Positions 17,165 to 26,129 of a stretch of DNA of 38,197 nucleotides are shown one piece after another. Each line of letters begins with the position of its first letter. Position 1 is the stretch's first letter. Under the pieces are notes generated by a model. That model ran no database searches, had not been told where the DNA came from, and saw only the letters and a list, made by a program, of their open reading frames with translations. The translations under genes were made by a program, and so were the position numbers. Origin of the DNA: an uncultured Caryophanales bacterium (GTDB taxonomy: Bacteria > Bacillota_I > Bacilli_A > RF39 > UBA660). Location: the NCBI GenBank assembly GCA_948442255.1, contig CAOJRT010000014.1, positions 1-38,197 of the forward strand, read 5' to 3'.

Positions 17165-18367
17165 ATGAAAAATATAGAAATAATAAAATTGGATAACCAA
17201 GGTAGAGGAATCAGTTACACCGATAATAAGATAACTTTCATCAAAAAAGCTCTTCCCAAAGATATTGTAGATATAAAAATAATAAAAGAGTACAAAAAAT
17301 ACAAAGAAGCACAAATAATCGTTATCAAAGAAAAAAGTCCTTTAAGAAAAAAACCACCATGTCCTTATTTTAACTTATGTGGAGGTTGTAATTTTCTTAA
17401 TCTTTCTTATGAAGAAACGCTTAACTATAAAGAAGAAAAACTCCAAAACATAATAAGAAAATATGGGAATATAGAAAAAAAAGTCAAAGTAAACCCTTCA
17501 AAAAATTGTCTTTCTTATCGTAACAAAATTACATTAAAAATAAGAAGAAAAGAAATTGGATACTATGAAGAAGACACACACACTTTATTAAAAATTGAAA
17601 ATTGTCTTTTAGCGGAAGAACCAATTCAAAAAATAATAAAAGAGATAAAATATTTAAATATAGAAGAGGGCGAAGTTGTTATACGTTCTAATTACAACCA
17701 AGAGCTATTATTATGGATAAAAACAAACAAAAAAGTAAATCCAGATATAGCTTATTTAAGAGAACATCATAAAATTGTTGGAATTGTTTTAAATGATACC
17801 TGTATTTTTGGGGAACCCTATCTAATAGAAAGAATAAATAAGCAAATATTTAAAGTTTCTTATGACTCCTTTTTTCAAATTAATCGCTATATTTGTGAAC
17901 AAATATTTAATAAAATAAATAATAATATTGAAGACTCTGAAGTATTACTAGATTTATATTGTGGAGTAGGTACACTTGGAATAAATGCTTCTAAAAAAGC
18001 AAATAAAGTATATGGTATTGAAATTGTCAAAAATGCCATTATAAACGCTATAGAGAATGCTTCCATCAATAAAAGAGAAAATAATTTCTATTTACTTGGG
18101 GATGTTGGAAAATCACTTGCCAAAATAAAGGATAAAATCGATACCATTATTGTTGACCCTCCACGAGCAGGATTAGATAGGAAAACCAAAGAAAAAATAA
18201 AAGAGTATCATCCCAAAAAAATAATTTATGTTTCTTGTGACCCAATGACATTAGCCAGAGATTTAAAAGATTTATCTGCACTTTATGATATTCTAACTAT
18301 TGAAGGTTATGATATGTTTCCTTTTACACACCATGTGGAATGTGTATGTGTGATGAGTAGACGATAA
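17165..18367 (+). CDS. rlmD: 23S rRNA (uracil-C5)-methyltransferase, RlmD/RlmCD family
   Basis: A 400-residue SAM-dependent RNA m5U methyltransferase of the TrmA/RlmD family. The start at 17165 follows AAAAGGA; ten upstream in-frame codons overlap the promoter and are not used. Residues 1-58 form a TRAM-like RNA-binding domain. The four Fe-S cysteines are present (C66, C72, C75 in CPYFNLCGGC, and C147). The SAM site is LLDLYCGVGTLG (about 261-272), followed by DPPRAGLD (331-338). The catalytic nucleophile is C358 in VSCDP, and the general base is E392 in HHVECV. Whether it modifies U1939, U747 or both cannot be told; many Bacillota have a dual-specific RlmCD. It marks the left edge of the accessory cassette. 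Confidence 0.92.
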   Translation: MKNIEIIKLDNQGRGISYTDNKITFIKKALPKDIVDIKIIKEYKKYKEAQIIVIKEKSPLRKKPPCPYFNLCGGCNFLNLSYEETLNYKEEKLQNIIRKYGNIEKKVKVNPSKNCLSYRNKITLKIRRKEIGYYEEDTHTLLKIENCLLAEEPIQKIIKEIKYLNIEEGEVVIRSNYNQELLLWIKTNKKVNPDIAYLREHHKIVGIVLNDTCIFGEPYLIERINKQIFKVSYDSFFQINRYICEQIFNKINNNIEDSEVLLDLYCGVGTLGINASKKANKVYGIEIVKNAIINAIENASINKRENNFYLLGDVGKSLAKIKDKIDTIIVDPPRAGLDRKTKEKIKEYHPKKIIYVSCDPMTLARDLKDLSALYDILTIEGYDMFPFTHHVECVCVMSRR

Positions 18368-18612
18368 ACCATTATAAATAAAGGGAAAGCCAACTATTCA
18401 TCAGGGGTCAAAAAAATGGCAAAAAACGAGTAAATTATTGATATTTTTACTAATTTTTGAAAAAATATTATGGAGGTTGTATGTGGAGAATATGTTTCAT
18501 CATACCACTCTAAATGGTATGTGCCTATTAGTTGAATTTGGTAAGTAATAGATCGTGTTCTTACATATATGTCTTTATTTACTGTTACTGTATAACTTGA
18601 AAGGAGTTAAAA
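18368..18612 (+). other. Intergenic region before the two-component system
   Basis: 245 bp between rlmD and the response regulator, with no clear terminator after rlmD. It holds a degenerate pair TTTTAC/TTTGAA 11 bp apart (18445-18461), which resembles the TTTGAC boxes downstream. A 10-residue ORF (18481-18513, MWRICFIIPL) has GGAGGT just upstream. A 7-bp stem-loop (18501-18507 with 18515-18521) spans that ORF's stop. A weak -10 TATAAC (18591-18596) lies ahead of the AAAGGAG site of the regulator gene. Confidence 0.5.
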
Positions 18613-19287
18613 ATGAAAAAAATTTTGGTTGTTGATGATGAAGAAATGATAACAGACTTAATATCTACCTGTTTATTAGATAAGGGATATGAAGTAATGG
18701 TTGCCAACAGTAGCGAAGAAGCACTATTATATATTCCTAAATCTCCTAATTTGATTATTTTAGATATAAATATGCCAAGTGTAAATGGTTTAGAACTATG
18801 CAAAAATATTCGTGATTATATTTATTGTCCTATAATTTTTTTGACTGCTAGAGTTAGTGAACAAGACAAAATAAATGGCTTTAGATATGGAGCAGATGAT
18901 TATATTACAAAACCATTTAGTTTGAAAGAATTAACTGCTCGAGTTGAAGCACATTTAAGACGAGATGAAAGAAGTAAAAATAATTTATCAATTATGACTT
19001 TTGCAGATGGTTTAATAATAAATCTATCAAGTAGAAAAATATATTTTGAAAAAATAGAAATACCATTTTCTAAAAAAGAATTTGACATAATAGAGTTTTT
19101 AATTGTTAATTCTGGACAGGTTTTTGATAAAGAACAAATTTATGAAAAAATTTGGGGATATGATGCTTTAGGAGATAGTAATGTAGTTAAAGAGCATATT
19201 CGCAAAATTCGTGCAAAATTTAAAGATGTTACTGGAAAAGAGTACATAGATACAAGTTGGGGAGTTGGTTACTGTTGGAAAAATTAA
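18613..19287 (+). CDS. OmpR/PhoB-family response regulator (VanR-like)
   Basis: A 224-residue DNA-binding response regulator. The receiver domain has acidic residues D8-D9, phospho-acceptor D51 (LIILDINMP), T78 (FLTAR) and K100 (YITKPF). A winged-helix output domain (about 130-224) carries FSKKEFDIIEFL, VVKEHIRKIRAKF and a WGVGYCW wing. It forms an operon with the histidine kinase 5 nt downstream. The likely targets are the two TTTGAC direct-repeat promoters in this cassette. The class is related to VanR and other envelope-stress regulators, but the signal is unknown. The start follows AAAGGAG. Confidence 0.92.
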   Translation: MKKILVVDDEEMITDLISTCLLDKGYEVMVANSSEEALLYIPKSPNLIILDINMPSVNGLELCKNIRDYIYCPIIFLTARVSEQDKINGFRYGADDYITKPFSLKELTARVEAHLRRDERSKNNLSIMTFADGLIINLSSRKIYFEKIEIPFSKKEFDIIEFLIVNSGQVFDKEQIYEKIWGYDALGDSNVVKEHIRKIRAKFKDVTGKEYIDTSWGVGYCWKN

Positions 19288-19292
19288 AAAAT

Positions 19293-20564
19293 ATGAATAA
19301 ATCATTATCAATAAGAAAATTTTTTGCTTTAGTTGTTTTTAGTACATTCCTAATTGTCATTGTATTGTCAATAATATGTATTTGGGGTGGCACAAAATTT
19401 AGAAATTATCTAGTTCCAAATTCAAATGATGTCGTTTTAACATTAGAACTTACGAATCAAGAGGGTCAAAAAATGGGTATAGTTGTAGCAACTGAATTAG
19501 GTAGTGAAGCAGTAAAAATGCCAATGATAATAGATAGCTCAGAGTCATCAAAGGATTATATATCATTAGACGATATTGAGATAAAAGTTGTAAAAGTAGA
19601 AAATAGTTTTGAAAAACTTACTCCTAAAAGAAAATTTGCGTATCAAGCAACGGGAGTGTTAATGGTTTTACTTCCTTTATTATTTTCAATTAGTGGTATT
19701 TTGATAGCAGGATTCATTTTTTATAAAAGAAAATTAAAAGAGCCTTTAAGAATTTTATCAAATTCAATGCAAGAAGTAGCAAAAGAAAATCTTGATTTTA
19801 ATGTTTTTTATGACTCTGATGATGAAATGGGAGCGTTATGTTCTTCATTTGAAGAAATGCGAAGAGCATTAGAAGAAAATTATAAACAACTATGGAAAAT
19901 GATAGAAGAAAGAAAAATTTTACAAGCTTCTGTTGCTCATGATTTAAGAAATCCTATTACCATTATAAAAGGGTACACAGAATATTTACAAGAAAATTTA
20001 GAATATAAAGATTTATCTAATGAAAAAATTATTGAAATAATAAATAATATAAATAAAACAACTGAAAGATTAGAAAACTATACTAATTCTATTCGTGCAA
20101 TAAATCAATTAGATGAAATGAAGATTGAGCGTAAAGAAGTAAGCATAAAAGAATTTATAGAAAATGCTTGTAATGATTTTTTATTGATGACTAAATCTAA
20201 AGCGATTAAATTAGAAATTACAGACCATATACCAAAAGGCATTTTTTACATTGATGTTGATGTAGTTTATAGAATAGTAGAAAATATTATAAATAATGCC
20301 TTAAGATATGCAAAGAAAAAAATTAAAATTTCATTTGAAATAAAACATAATTTTTTAATCATTATTGTAAAAGATGATGGTATTGGTTTTAGTGAAAATG
20401 TTTTGTCTGGAAATCATAAATTGATTATTTCAAATAATAAAGATGGACATAATGGTATGGGTTTAACGATAAGCCGTATCCTATGTAATAAGCATGGTGG
20501 AGAACTCAAACTTGACAACGATGAAAAAAATGGAGCAAAAGTAATAATAAAAATACAAATTTGA
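19293..20564 (+). CDS. Sensor histidine kinase (VanS-like)
   Basis: A 423-residue membrane histidine kinase, partner of the regulator before it. I choose ATG 19293 (5 nt after the regulator's stop, probably coupled); an in-frame TTG at 19257 would overlap it. TM1 is about 10-31. A short extracytoplasmic sensor of about 85 residues follows, then TM2 about 118-144, a HAMP-like linker, and the H-box SVAHDLRNPITIIKGY with His216. The N-box is ENIINNALRYA, G1 DDGIGFS and G2 GHNGMGLTISR. The sensor is small, so it may sense within the membrane or through the ABC transporter. The TGA stop lies inside the first TTTGAC box of the next promoter. Confidence 0.92.
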   Translation: MNKSLSIRKFFALVVFSTFLIVIVLSIICIWGGTKFRNYLVPNSNDVVLTLELTNQEGQKMGIVVATELGSEAVKMPMIIDSSESSKDYISLDDIEIKVVKVENSFEKLTPKRKFAYQATGVLMVLLPLLFSISGILIAGFIFYKRKLKEPLRILSNSMQEVAKENLDFNVFYDSDDEMGALCSSFEEMRRALEENYKQLWKMIEERKILQASVAHDLRNPITIIKGYTEYLQENLEYKDLSNEKIIEIINNINKTTERLENYTNSIRAINQLDEMKIERKEVSIKEFIENACNDFLLMTKSKAIKLEITDHIPKGIFYIDVDVVYRIVENIINNALRYAKKKIKISFEIKHNFLIIIVKDDGIGFSENVLSGNHKLIISNNKDGHNGMGLTISRILCNKHGGELKLDNDEKNGAKVIIKIQI

Positions 20565-20611
20565 CGGATTTTTGACTTTTATTTTATATCATATCCTTGT
20601 AAGCCTAGAAT
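20560..20611 (+). promoter_or_regulatory. Regulated promoter copy 1 with two TTTGAC boxes
   Basis: TTTGAC at 20560-20565 and 20571-20576 (11-bp period, one helical turn), then -35 TTTATA (20583-20588), 17-nt spacer and -10 TAGAAT (20606-20611). OmpR-family regulators commonly bind such direct repeats just upstream of -35. It overlaps the kinase stop and drives the deacetylase gene. Confidence 0.7.
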
Positions 20612-20631
20612 GGCACGACAAGGAGTTTTTT

Positions 20632-21561
20632 ATGAGAAAAAGAAAAATTTATATCAAAAAGAAATTAAAATATAGAATAAAAGTAATTTGTTTTATTATT
20701 TTTACAGTTTTAATATTAAATTGTGTAAACAATATCTTAAAATCTTTTCATAATAGTGCAAATGAGTCTTTGACAAATGAGAATGAACAAGTTATTGATA
20801 ATCAAAAAAAGGAGAATCAAGAGGAAAATACTCTTTTAAATGAAAACGATAGTTATCAAATTCCAAGCGATAGACAGGATATAAATGATAATACTACTAA
20901 TTATACTACAAATAATCAACCTATAAATAATTTTGAAAGAGATATAAATAATTTTAAAAATAAAAAACTGATCGCTTTTACCTTTGATGATGGACCTAAT
21001 TCTAAAACTACCAATAAATTGCTAGATAATTTGGATAAATATAATGCTCGTGTAACTTTCTTTGTTGTTGGTAATCGTGTAAAAACTTATGAAGATACTT
21101 TGAAAAGAGCGTACGATATGGGTAATTTAATAGGAAGCCATACTTACAGCCATAAAAACCTTTTTGAATTAAACAATAATCAAATAGTAGATGAAATTAA
21201 AAAAACAAACAATGTAATAAAGGAAGTAACTGGTAGCAATACTCTTTATTTAAGACCTCCGTATGGCAATACAAATAAAAATATAAAAAATCTTGCTAAT
21301 ATGTATAATATTCTTTGGGATTTAGATACTGAAGATTGGAAATATAAAGATAAGAATAAAATAGCAAAATATATTATTGATAATGCTCACGATGGAGGAA
21401 TAATTTTATTACACGATTTATATGAGACATCAATTGATGGAGCATTACTGGCAATGGAAGAATTATCAAAAAATGGATATGCTTTCGTTACAATAGAAGA
21501 AATGGCAACTTTAAAAGGTATAACTCTTAATAAGGCAAGTAATTATTTTAATCTTAAATAA
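20632..21561 (+). CDS. Membrane-anchored polysaccharide deacetylase (NodB domain)
   Basis: A 309-residue carbohydrate esterase 4 protein, probably acting on peptidoglycan or another wall glycan outside the cell. The start is ATG 20632 after AAGGAG (20620-20625). A very basic N-terminus and one transmembrane helix (about 17-33) are followed by an Asn/Glu-rich linker to about 105. The NodB domain then shows TFDDGPNSKTT (catalytic and metal Asp), SHTYSH (metal His pair), RPPYGNTN, DLDTEDWK and ILLHDLYE, so it looks active. N-deacetylation of peptidoglycan typically gives lysozyme or antimicrobial resistance. Placement directly under the TTTGAC promoter suggests two-component control. Confidence 0.9.
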   Translation: MRKRKIYIKKKLKYRIKVICFIIFTVLILNCVNNILKSFHNSANESLTNENEQVIDNQKKENQEENTLLNENDSYQIPSDRQDINDNTTNYTTNNQPINNFERDINNFKNKKLIAFTFDDGPNSKTTNKLLDNLDKYNARVTFFVVGNRVKTYEDTLKRAYDMGNLIGSHTYSHKNLFELNNNQIVDEIKKTNNVIKEVTGSNTLYLRPPYGNTNKNIKNLANMYNILWDLDTEDWKYKDKNKIAKYIIDNAHDGGIILLHDLYETSIDGALLAMEELSKNGYAFVTIEEMATLKGITLNKASNYFNLK

Positions 21562-21573
21562 AAAAATTATAAA

Positions 21574-21625
21574 TTTGACGAATTTTTGACTTTTGTTTTA
21601 TATCATATTCTTGTAAGTCTAAAAT
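21574..21625 (+). promoter_or_regulatory. Regulated promoter copy 2 with two TTTGAC boxes
   Basis: Nearly identical to copy 1: TTTGAC at 21574-21579 and 21585-21590, -35 TTTATA (21597-21602), 17-nt spacer and -10 TAAAAT (21620-21625). The conserved block then diverges. It should transcribe the stub ORF and the lipoprotein/ABC transporter genes. Confidence 0.7.
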
Positions 21626-21641
21626 GGCTTAGTAAGGAGTA

Positions 21642-21782
21642 ATGCAGCAAAGGAGAAGATATAAAAGGAAAAAATTAAAACTTAAAATCAAGATATTTAT
21701 ATTTGTACTATTATCAATAGTAAAAAATAGGGGAATTCAAAGAAAAAATCAGGTATTATTTAAATATTTGATATTTAGTTAA
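21642..21782 (+). pseudogene. Remnant of a duplicated deacetylase gene (N-terminal stub)
   Basis: A 46-codon ORF starting MQQRRRYKRKKLKLKIKIF follows the second TTTGAC promoter exactly where the deacetylase starts in the first copy. Its basic stretch and hydrophobic helix match the deacetylase N-terminus (MRKRKIYIKKKLKYRIKV). It then runs into unrelated codons and stops at 21780-21782; no NodB domain follows. AAGGAG is only 2 nt from the ATG, so translation would be poor. I read it as a promoter-plus-5'-end duplication whose body was lost, leaving the promoter for the lipoprotein operon. Confidence 0.6.
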
Positions 21783-21809
21783 ATAGTTTAAAGATAGGAT
21801 TGATATATT

Positions 21810-23138
21810 ATGAAAAAAGTATTAACAATTTTAATTATAATTGGTGGGATTTTCACACTTTGTGGATGTCAAAAAAATATAAAAGAAGTATTTTTACCAT
21901 CTAAAGATGAAGAAGGGGAAGTTAAAAATAATAGCAGTGATTTAAAATTTTTAAGTAATGGTGCTACTACAAATGATGGATATTATTATTTAACAGATTA
22001 TAGCAGATTAAATAATGGCAAACTTGCTAAACACTTAATGTATATTGATTTTAAAACAAAACAAGAAATACATTTATGTAATAATTCTGCTTGTACTCAT
22101 AAAACAGAGGATTGTACTTCAGTTTTTAACAAAGATGAATTTCAGATTGATTCTAAAGTCTTTATTTGGAACAATAAAATTTATGTTATAAGCAAAAGCA
22201 TAGATACATCAGGGCAGGTTACAATGGGAGCTTTAGGTGAAACATCAAAAAACAATGTGGAAAGTAACAAAGCTGTATTATATAAGTTAAATTTAGATGG
22301 AACAAATAGAGAGAAGATTTATACATTTGATGATAATTCTACAATAGAAGATTTTGTAATTGGTAGTGGTAATGGAATTTATTTGATTGCCAAAAAAGTT
22401 GAAACTAAATATACTGGTGGGAATGCTTATAGCACTTCTAGTGAACGAAAACTTATCTATTTAGATTTAAATACTAAAAAAGAATCTACTATTCTTTCTA
22501 TGAATAGAAATGACAATATTGATTGGAAAGTTATTGGCAGTACAGAGCGAAGCCTTATTTTACACGGTATAGATTTAGGTGGACAAGTGACTGATGAAGA
22601 AAAACATAATAATAATGATTTGTATAAAAATTCTTCTGATGTTTTTGCACTTCTTGATATTGATAATGATACATTAAAAGAAGTTTATCGTGTGAAAGCA
22701 CCTTCACGCACATATACGGTTGATGAAAAAAATTTGTATTATAACATAGATGGAAATAGCAAAATCTTAAAAATTGATTTAAAAACTGGTAAGGAAGAAA
22801 CTTTAGCCAACTTATCTAGTGTTTGGGTTGATCGAGTAATTGATAATAAATTATTATGTATAACAAATAGTGGTAAAAATCCTATAAGTTATTTTATTGA
22901 TGTAGATACAGGTAAGATGACAGAATCAAAACTTGTTAACAAGAGTACAGGATTTTCTATAGAAATAATTAGTACATCTCAAAAAGAAGTTTTAGCAATA
23001 TATGATTCTGATGTTACTTTTAATAGTGATGGTTCATGGACAACTCATAGCAATAAATATGGAGTAATTAGTAAAGAAGATTTTTATTCTGGAAAAGATA
23101 ATTTTAAAGGAATTAAAAGAGTTTATGGAGGTGAGTAA
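21810..23138 (+). CDS. Beta-propeller-like lipoprotein of the ABC/two-component cassette
   Basis: A 442-residue surface lipoprotein. The signal peptide ends in lipobox LCGC (Cys20). An acidic linker follows, then a repeated-strand body typical of seven-bladed propellers (repeats such as YYYLTDYS, KIYVISKS, GIYLIAKK, NLYYNIDGN, KILKIDLKTGKEE). LCNNSACTHKTEDC (about residues 90-103) is a cysteine/histidine motif that I recall from lipoproteins beside VanRS-type systems and ABC transporters in gut Bacillota. It may be a sensor or binding subunit for the adjacent transporter. Its stop is one base from the next start. Substrate unknown. Confidence 0.75.
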   Translation: MKKVLTILIIIGGIFTLCGCQKNIKEVFLPSKDEEGEVKNNSSDLKFLSNGATTNDGYYYLTDYSRLNNGKLAKHLMYIDFKTKQEIHLCNNSACTHKTEDCTSVFNKDEFQIDSKVFIWNNKIYVISKSIDTSGQVTMGALGETSKNNVESNKAVLYKLNLDGTNREKIYTFDDNSTIEDFVIGSGNGIYLIAKKVETKYTGGNAYSTSSERKLIYLDLNTKKESTILSMNRNDNIDWKVIGSTERSLILHGIDLGGQVTDEEKHNNNDLYKNSSDVFALLDIDNDTLKEVYRVKAPSRTYTVDEKNLYYNIDGNSKILKIDLKTGKEETLANLSSVWVDRVIDNKLLCITNSGKNPISYFIDVDTGKMTESKLVNKSTGFSIEIISTSQKEVLAIYDSDVTFNSDGSWTTHSNKYGVISKEDFYSGKDNFKGIKRVYGGE

Positions 23139-23139
23139 A

Positions 23140-23853
23140 ATGCTAGAACTTGAACATATTTCAAAAGAATACAAAAATAAAAAAGCCCTTAAAGATGTTA
23201 ATTTGATTTTTGAAAATGGAATATATGGACTTTTAGGTCCAAATGGAGCAGGGAAATCAACTCTTATGAATATAATAACGGGTAATTTAAGCCCAACAGA
23301 AGGAAATGTAAAATGGAATAAAGAAGATATAAAAAAATTGGGTGCTTCTTATAGAAGCTTACTAGGTTTTGCTCCACAACAGCAAGGAATGTATGATAGT
23401 TTTTCTGGCACAAGATTTCTTTCTTATATGGCGACTTTAAAAGGCATACCAAAAAAAGAGTTAAATAATGAAATTAAAAGAGTTCTAAATTATGTTAATA
23501 TGATGGAAGTTAAAGACCAAAAAATAGGAACATACTCTGGAGGAATGAAACAAAGAATTTTAATAGCACAAGCGATACTTGGAAACCCTAAAATAGTAGT
23601 TTTAGATGAACCTACTGTAGGGTTAGATCCGAAAGAGAGGGTACGAATAAGAGAAAGAATTGCTACATTATCAAAAGAAAAAATAATTTTAGTTTCTACA
23701 CACGTTGTATCTGATATTGAGTCTGTGGCAAATAAAATTATTCTTATAAAAAAAGGAAAAATTATTGATATGGATTCAGTTGTGGCTCTTTGTGAAAAAA
23801 ATAATGTTTCTAGTTTAGAAGAAGTATATATGAAATTATTTGGAGATGAATAG
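23140..23853 (+). CDS. ABC transporter ATP-binding protein
   Basis: A 237-residue ABC-2 type ATPase that powers the permease encoded next. The ATG at 23140 follows a perfect GGAGGTGA (23128-23135). Walker A is GPNGAGKST (about 32-40), the Q-loop region LGFAPQQQGMYDSF, the signature YSGGMKQR (variant of LSGGQ), Walker B IVVLDEPTVGLD and the H-loop VSTHVV. All catalytic elements are present. Sequence class and context (VanRS-like system, wall deacetylase) suggest export or removal of an envelope-active compound, for example a peptide antimicrobial; that is inference. Confidence 0.93.
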   Translation: MLELEHISKEYKNKKALKDVNLIFENGIYGLLGPNGAGKSTLMNIITGNLSPTEGNVKWNKEDIKKLGASYRSLLGFAPQQQGMYDSFSGTRFLSYMATLKGIPKKELNNEIKRVLNYVNMMEVKDQKIGTYSGGMKQRILIAQAILGNPKIVVLDEPTVGLDPKERVRIRERIATLSKEKIILVSTHVVSDIESVANKIILIKKGKIIDMDSVVALCEKNNVSSLEEVYMKLFGDE

Positions 23854-23855
23854 AT

Positions 23856-26129
23856 ATGTGGAGTTTAATCTATTTTGAATTAAAAAAAATATGGAATAAA
23901 AAAAGTTTTGTTTTTATAACTTGTTTATTGTTAATTATAAATATATTTTTCCTTTGGTACACAAATTTAGAAAATGAAAAAAAACCATCACTTTCTTCTT
24001 ATAAAATGTTTCAAACTGAAATATTAAATATGAGTGAAAGTGAAAAAGAAGAATATGTAAAAAAATTAAAAAAGGATGTTGATGGTATTCATTTTGTAAT
24101 AGATATATTAAATATGCAGAAAAATGAAATCGGAAGTTTTTTTGTTGAACAGGAATTGAATGAGAATCCAGGAGTTTTTGAAACCTATTATGAAATATAT
24201 AAATCAGGAAATTATTTGCATTTCACATCATCATTAGAGCAAGAACAAATTTTTATTAATGAAATATATAATGAACAAGTCAAAGTATCAGGATATGATG
24301 ATTATTTAGAAGGTATAAAAAAAGACAAAGGTAAATTAGAGGGTATTTCTATATTTAATAATCAAGATGAAAGTAACTTTTCTACTCGTAATATAAAGAA
24401 AAGTGCAAAAGATTATTCAAAGTTAAATTCTAGTAATGTTAAATTTATACCATCAAAAACAATAGTATCAACTATTGAAAATATAGGAACAGACATACTT
24501 TTGATTTTAATTACATTTTTATTTATTGGAAATTTAATAACTGAAGAAAAAGAAAAGAAGTTATTTTATGTTACTCGTAGTACAAAGTATGGAGTAGTAC
24601 ATAGTATTTTTGCCAAAATTATAGCCTTGTTTATTCATTGTATAATATTTAGCGTTTTGCTTTTTGGTATAAATTATTTGTTTTTTGGAATATTTGGTGG
24701 ATTTCATGATTTAGGAATAAAATTGCAATCTTTGGCACCATATATGGAAAGCAATTTTAATGGAAGCATATTAGAATATCTTATTATTTCTATACTAACA
24801 AAAGGAATCGTTGTATTTGGAATCGGGACTATTATTACAGCCATTTGCATTATCTCCGATAGTATGATACTTCCATATATGTTAGGTATTTCATTTTTAG
24901 GTATAAGTTGGTTATTTTATAAAATTATACCAGCAGTATCTAATCTTAATATAATAAAGCACTTAAATATATTTGGTATTTTAAAAACAGAAAATTTATA
25001 TGGTTCATATTTAAACTTTAATTTTTTTGAATATCCAATTTCAAGAATAACTTTTTCTTGGATTATGATAGTGGGGTTACTCATACTGGGAATTTTCTTG
25101 TGTGTTAAGTTCTTTTTAAAAGGTAAAAGTTTAGAATTAAAAAGATCCACTAAGAACTTTATATTGAAATTTAAACCACATACTTCTTTATTTAAACACG
25201 AACTTTATAAAATTTTAATAACTAATAAAGGAATTATAATCATTTTGATATTTAATCTGTTAATCTGTTATAACGAATTACAAAGAAGATATAGTCCATC
25301 ACTTCAAGAGCAATATTATCAAAATATTATGTTGAAATTAGAGGGAAAACCAACTGAAGAAAAAACAGAACTTATTAAAGTAGAAAAATCAAGATTTGAT
25401 GAAGCCTTTTCAAAAATATCAGAAATTGATGAACAAATGGTAAGAGGTGAGATAAACGATACAACTGGAGAAGCCATGAAAGTAAAATGGTATAGTATTA
25501 CTGCTTTTTATCCTATCTTTGAGAAAGTATTAGAACAAGATAAGTATGTAAAAGAAAATGATGGAAATTACATTTATGATACTGGATACTTATATTTATT
25601 TGGAGTAATGGATGATGGCATACTCAATGACTTTATTCTACTCACTCTAAGTATTATATTTATGTTTTGCAACGTTATGGCGATTGAGTATCAAAATAAG
25701 GCAGTAAATATACTTCAAGCGACAAAAAAAGGAAAAAAAGCAATTATTAAAACTAAAGTCAAGGCAACAATGATTATTGTTTTATTACTTTGCATTTTAC
25801 CATTTGTTTGTAGATTCATTAGTGTTTCTAGCTCATTCCCGATAAATGGCTTTTTGCTATCAGCAAAAGATATATCTATTTATCATAATTTGCCATCTGG
25901 AATACTGGTGATAGGTTTGATTTTATTAAAAATCTTTATCCAAGCTTTCTCTGGAATAATTATGGCAACGCTTATTTTAACTATTTCTGCTTGGAAAAAA
26001 AATAATGTTCAAACTATATTTTTGGGGCTTTTGATACTTTGTGTGCCTTTAGTATTAATTTTATTGGGTTTCGAGTATATGAAATTATTTTCGTTATATC
26101 CTTTATATTCATATACATTTGGAAACTAA
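23856..26129 (+). CDS. Tandem-fused ABC-2 type permease
   Basis: A 757-residue membrane permease starting 2 nt after the ATPase stop, its obvious partner. It appears to be two permeases fused: each half begins with a cytoplasmic entry (FELKKIWNKKSFVF near residue 5; KHELYKILITNKGIII near 447), one transmembrane helix, a large extracellular loop of about 120-170 residues, and then about five helices. One chain would therefore supply the whole transmembrane pore. Large loops suggest recognition of an extracellular ligand. The 3' end is intact, with the stop at 26127-26129. Confidence 0.85.
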   Translation: MWSLIYFELKKIWNKKSFVFITCLLLIINIFFLWYTNLENEKKPSLSSYKMFQTEILNMSESEKEEYVKKLKKDVDGIHFVIDILNMQKNEIGSFFVEQELNENPGVFETYYEIYKSGNYLHFTSSLEQEQIFINEIYNEQVKVSGYDDYLEGIKKDKGKLEGISIFNNQDESNFSTRNIKKSAKDYSKLNSSNVKFIPSKTIVSTIENIGTDILLILITFLFIGNLITEEKEKKLFYVTRSTKYGVVHSIFAKIIALFIHCIIFSVLLFGINYLFFGIFGGFHDLGIKLQSLAPYMESNFNGSILEYLIISILTKGIVVFGIGTIITAICIISDSMILPYMLGISFLGISWLFYKIIPAVSNLNIIKHLNIFGILKTENLYGSYLNFNFFEYPISRITFSWIMIVGLLILGIFLCVKFFLKGKSLELKRSTKNFILKFKPHTSLFKHELYKILITNKGIIIILIFNLLICYNELQRRYSPSLQEQYYQNIMLKLEGKPTEEKTELIKVEKSRFDEAFSKISEIDEQMVRGEINDTTGEAMKVKWYSITAFYPIFEKVLEQDKYVKENDGNYIYDTGYLYLFGVMDDGILNDFILLTLSIIFMFCNVMAIEYQNKAVNILQATKKGKKAIIKTKVKATMIIVLLLCILPFVCRFISVSSSFPINGFLLSAKDISIYHNLPSGILVIGLILLKIFIQAFSGIIMATLILTISAWKKNNVQTIFLGLLILCVPLVLILLGFEYMKLFSLYPLYSYTFGN

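Noticed and set aside
18463-18480. TATTAT at 18466 as promoter for the response regulator
   Set aside because: It is only 5 nt after the box-like repeat, and transcription would start past the GGAGGT site; a start nearer the gene is more likely.
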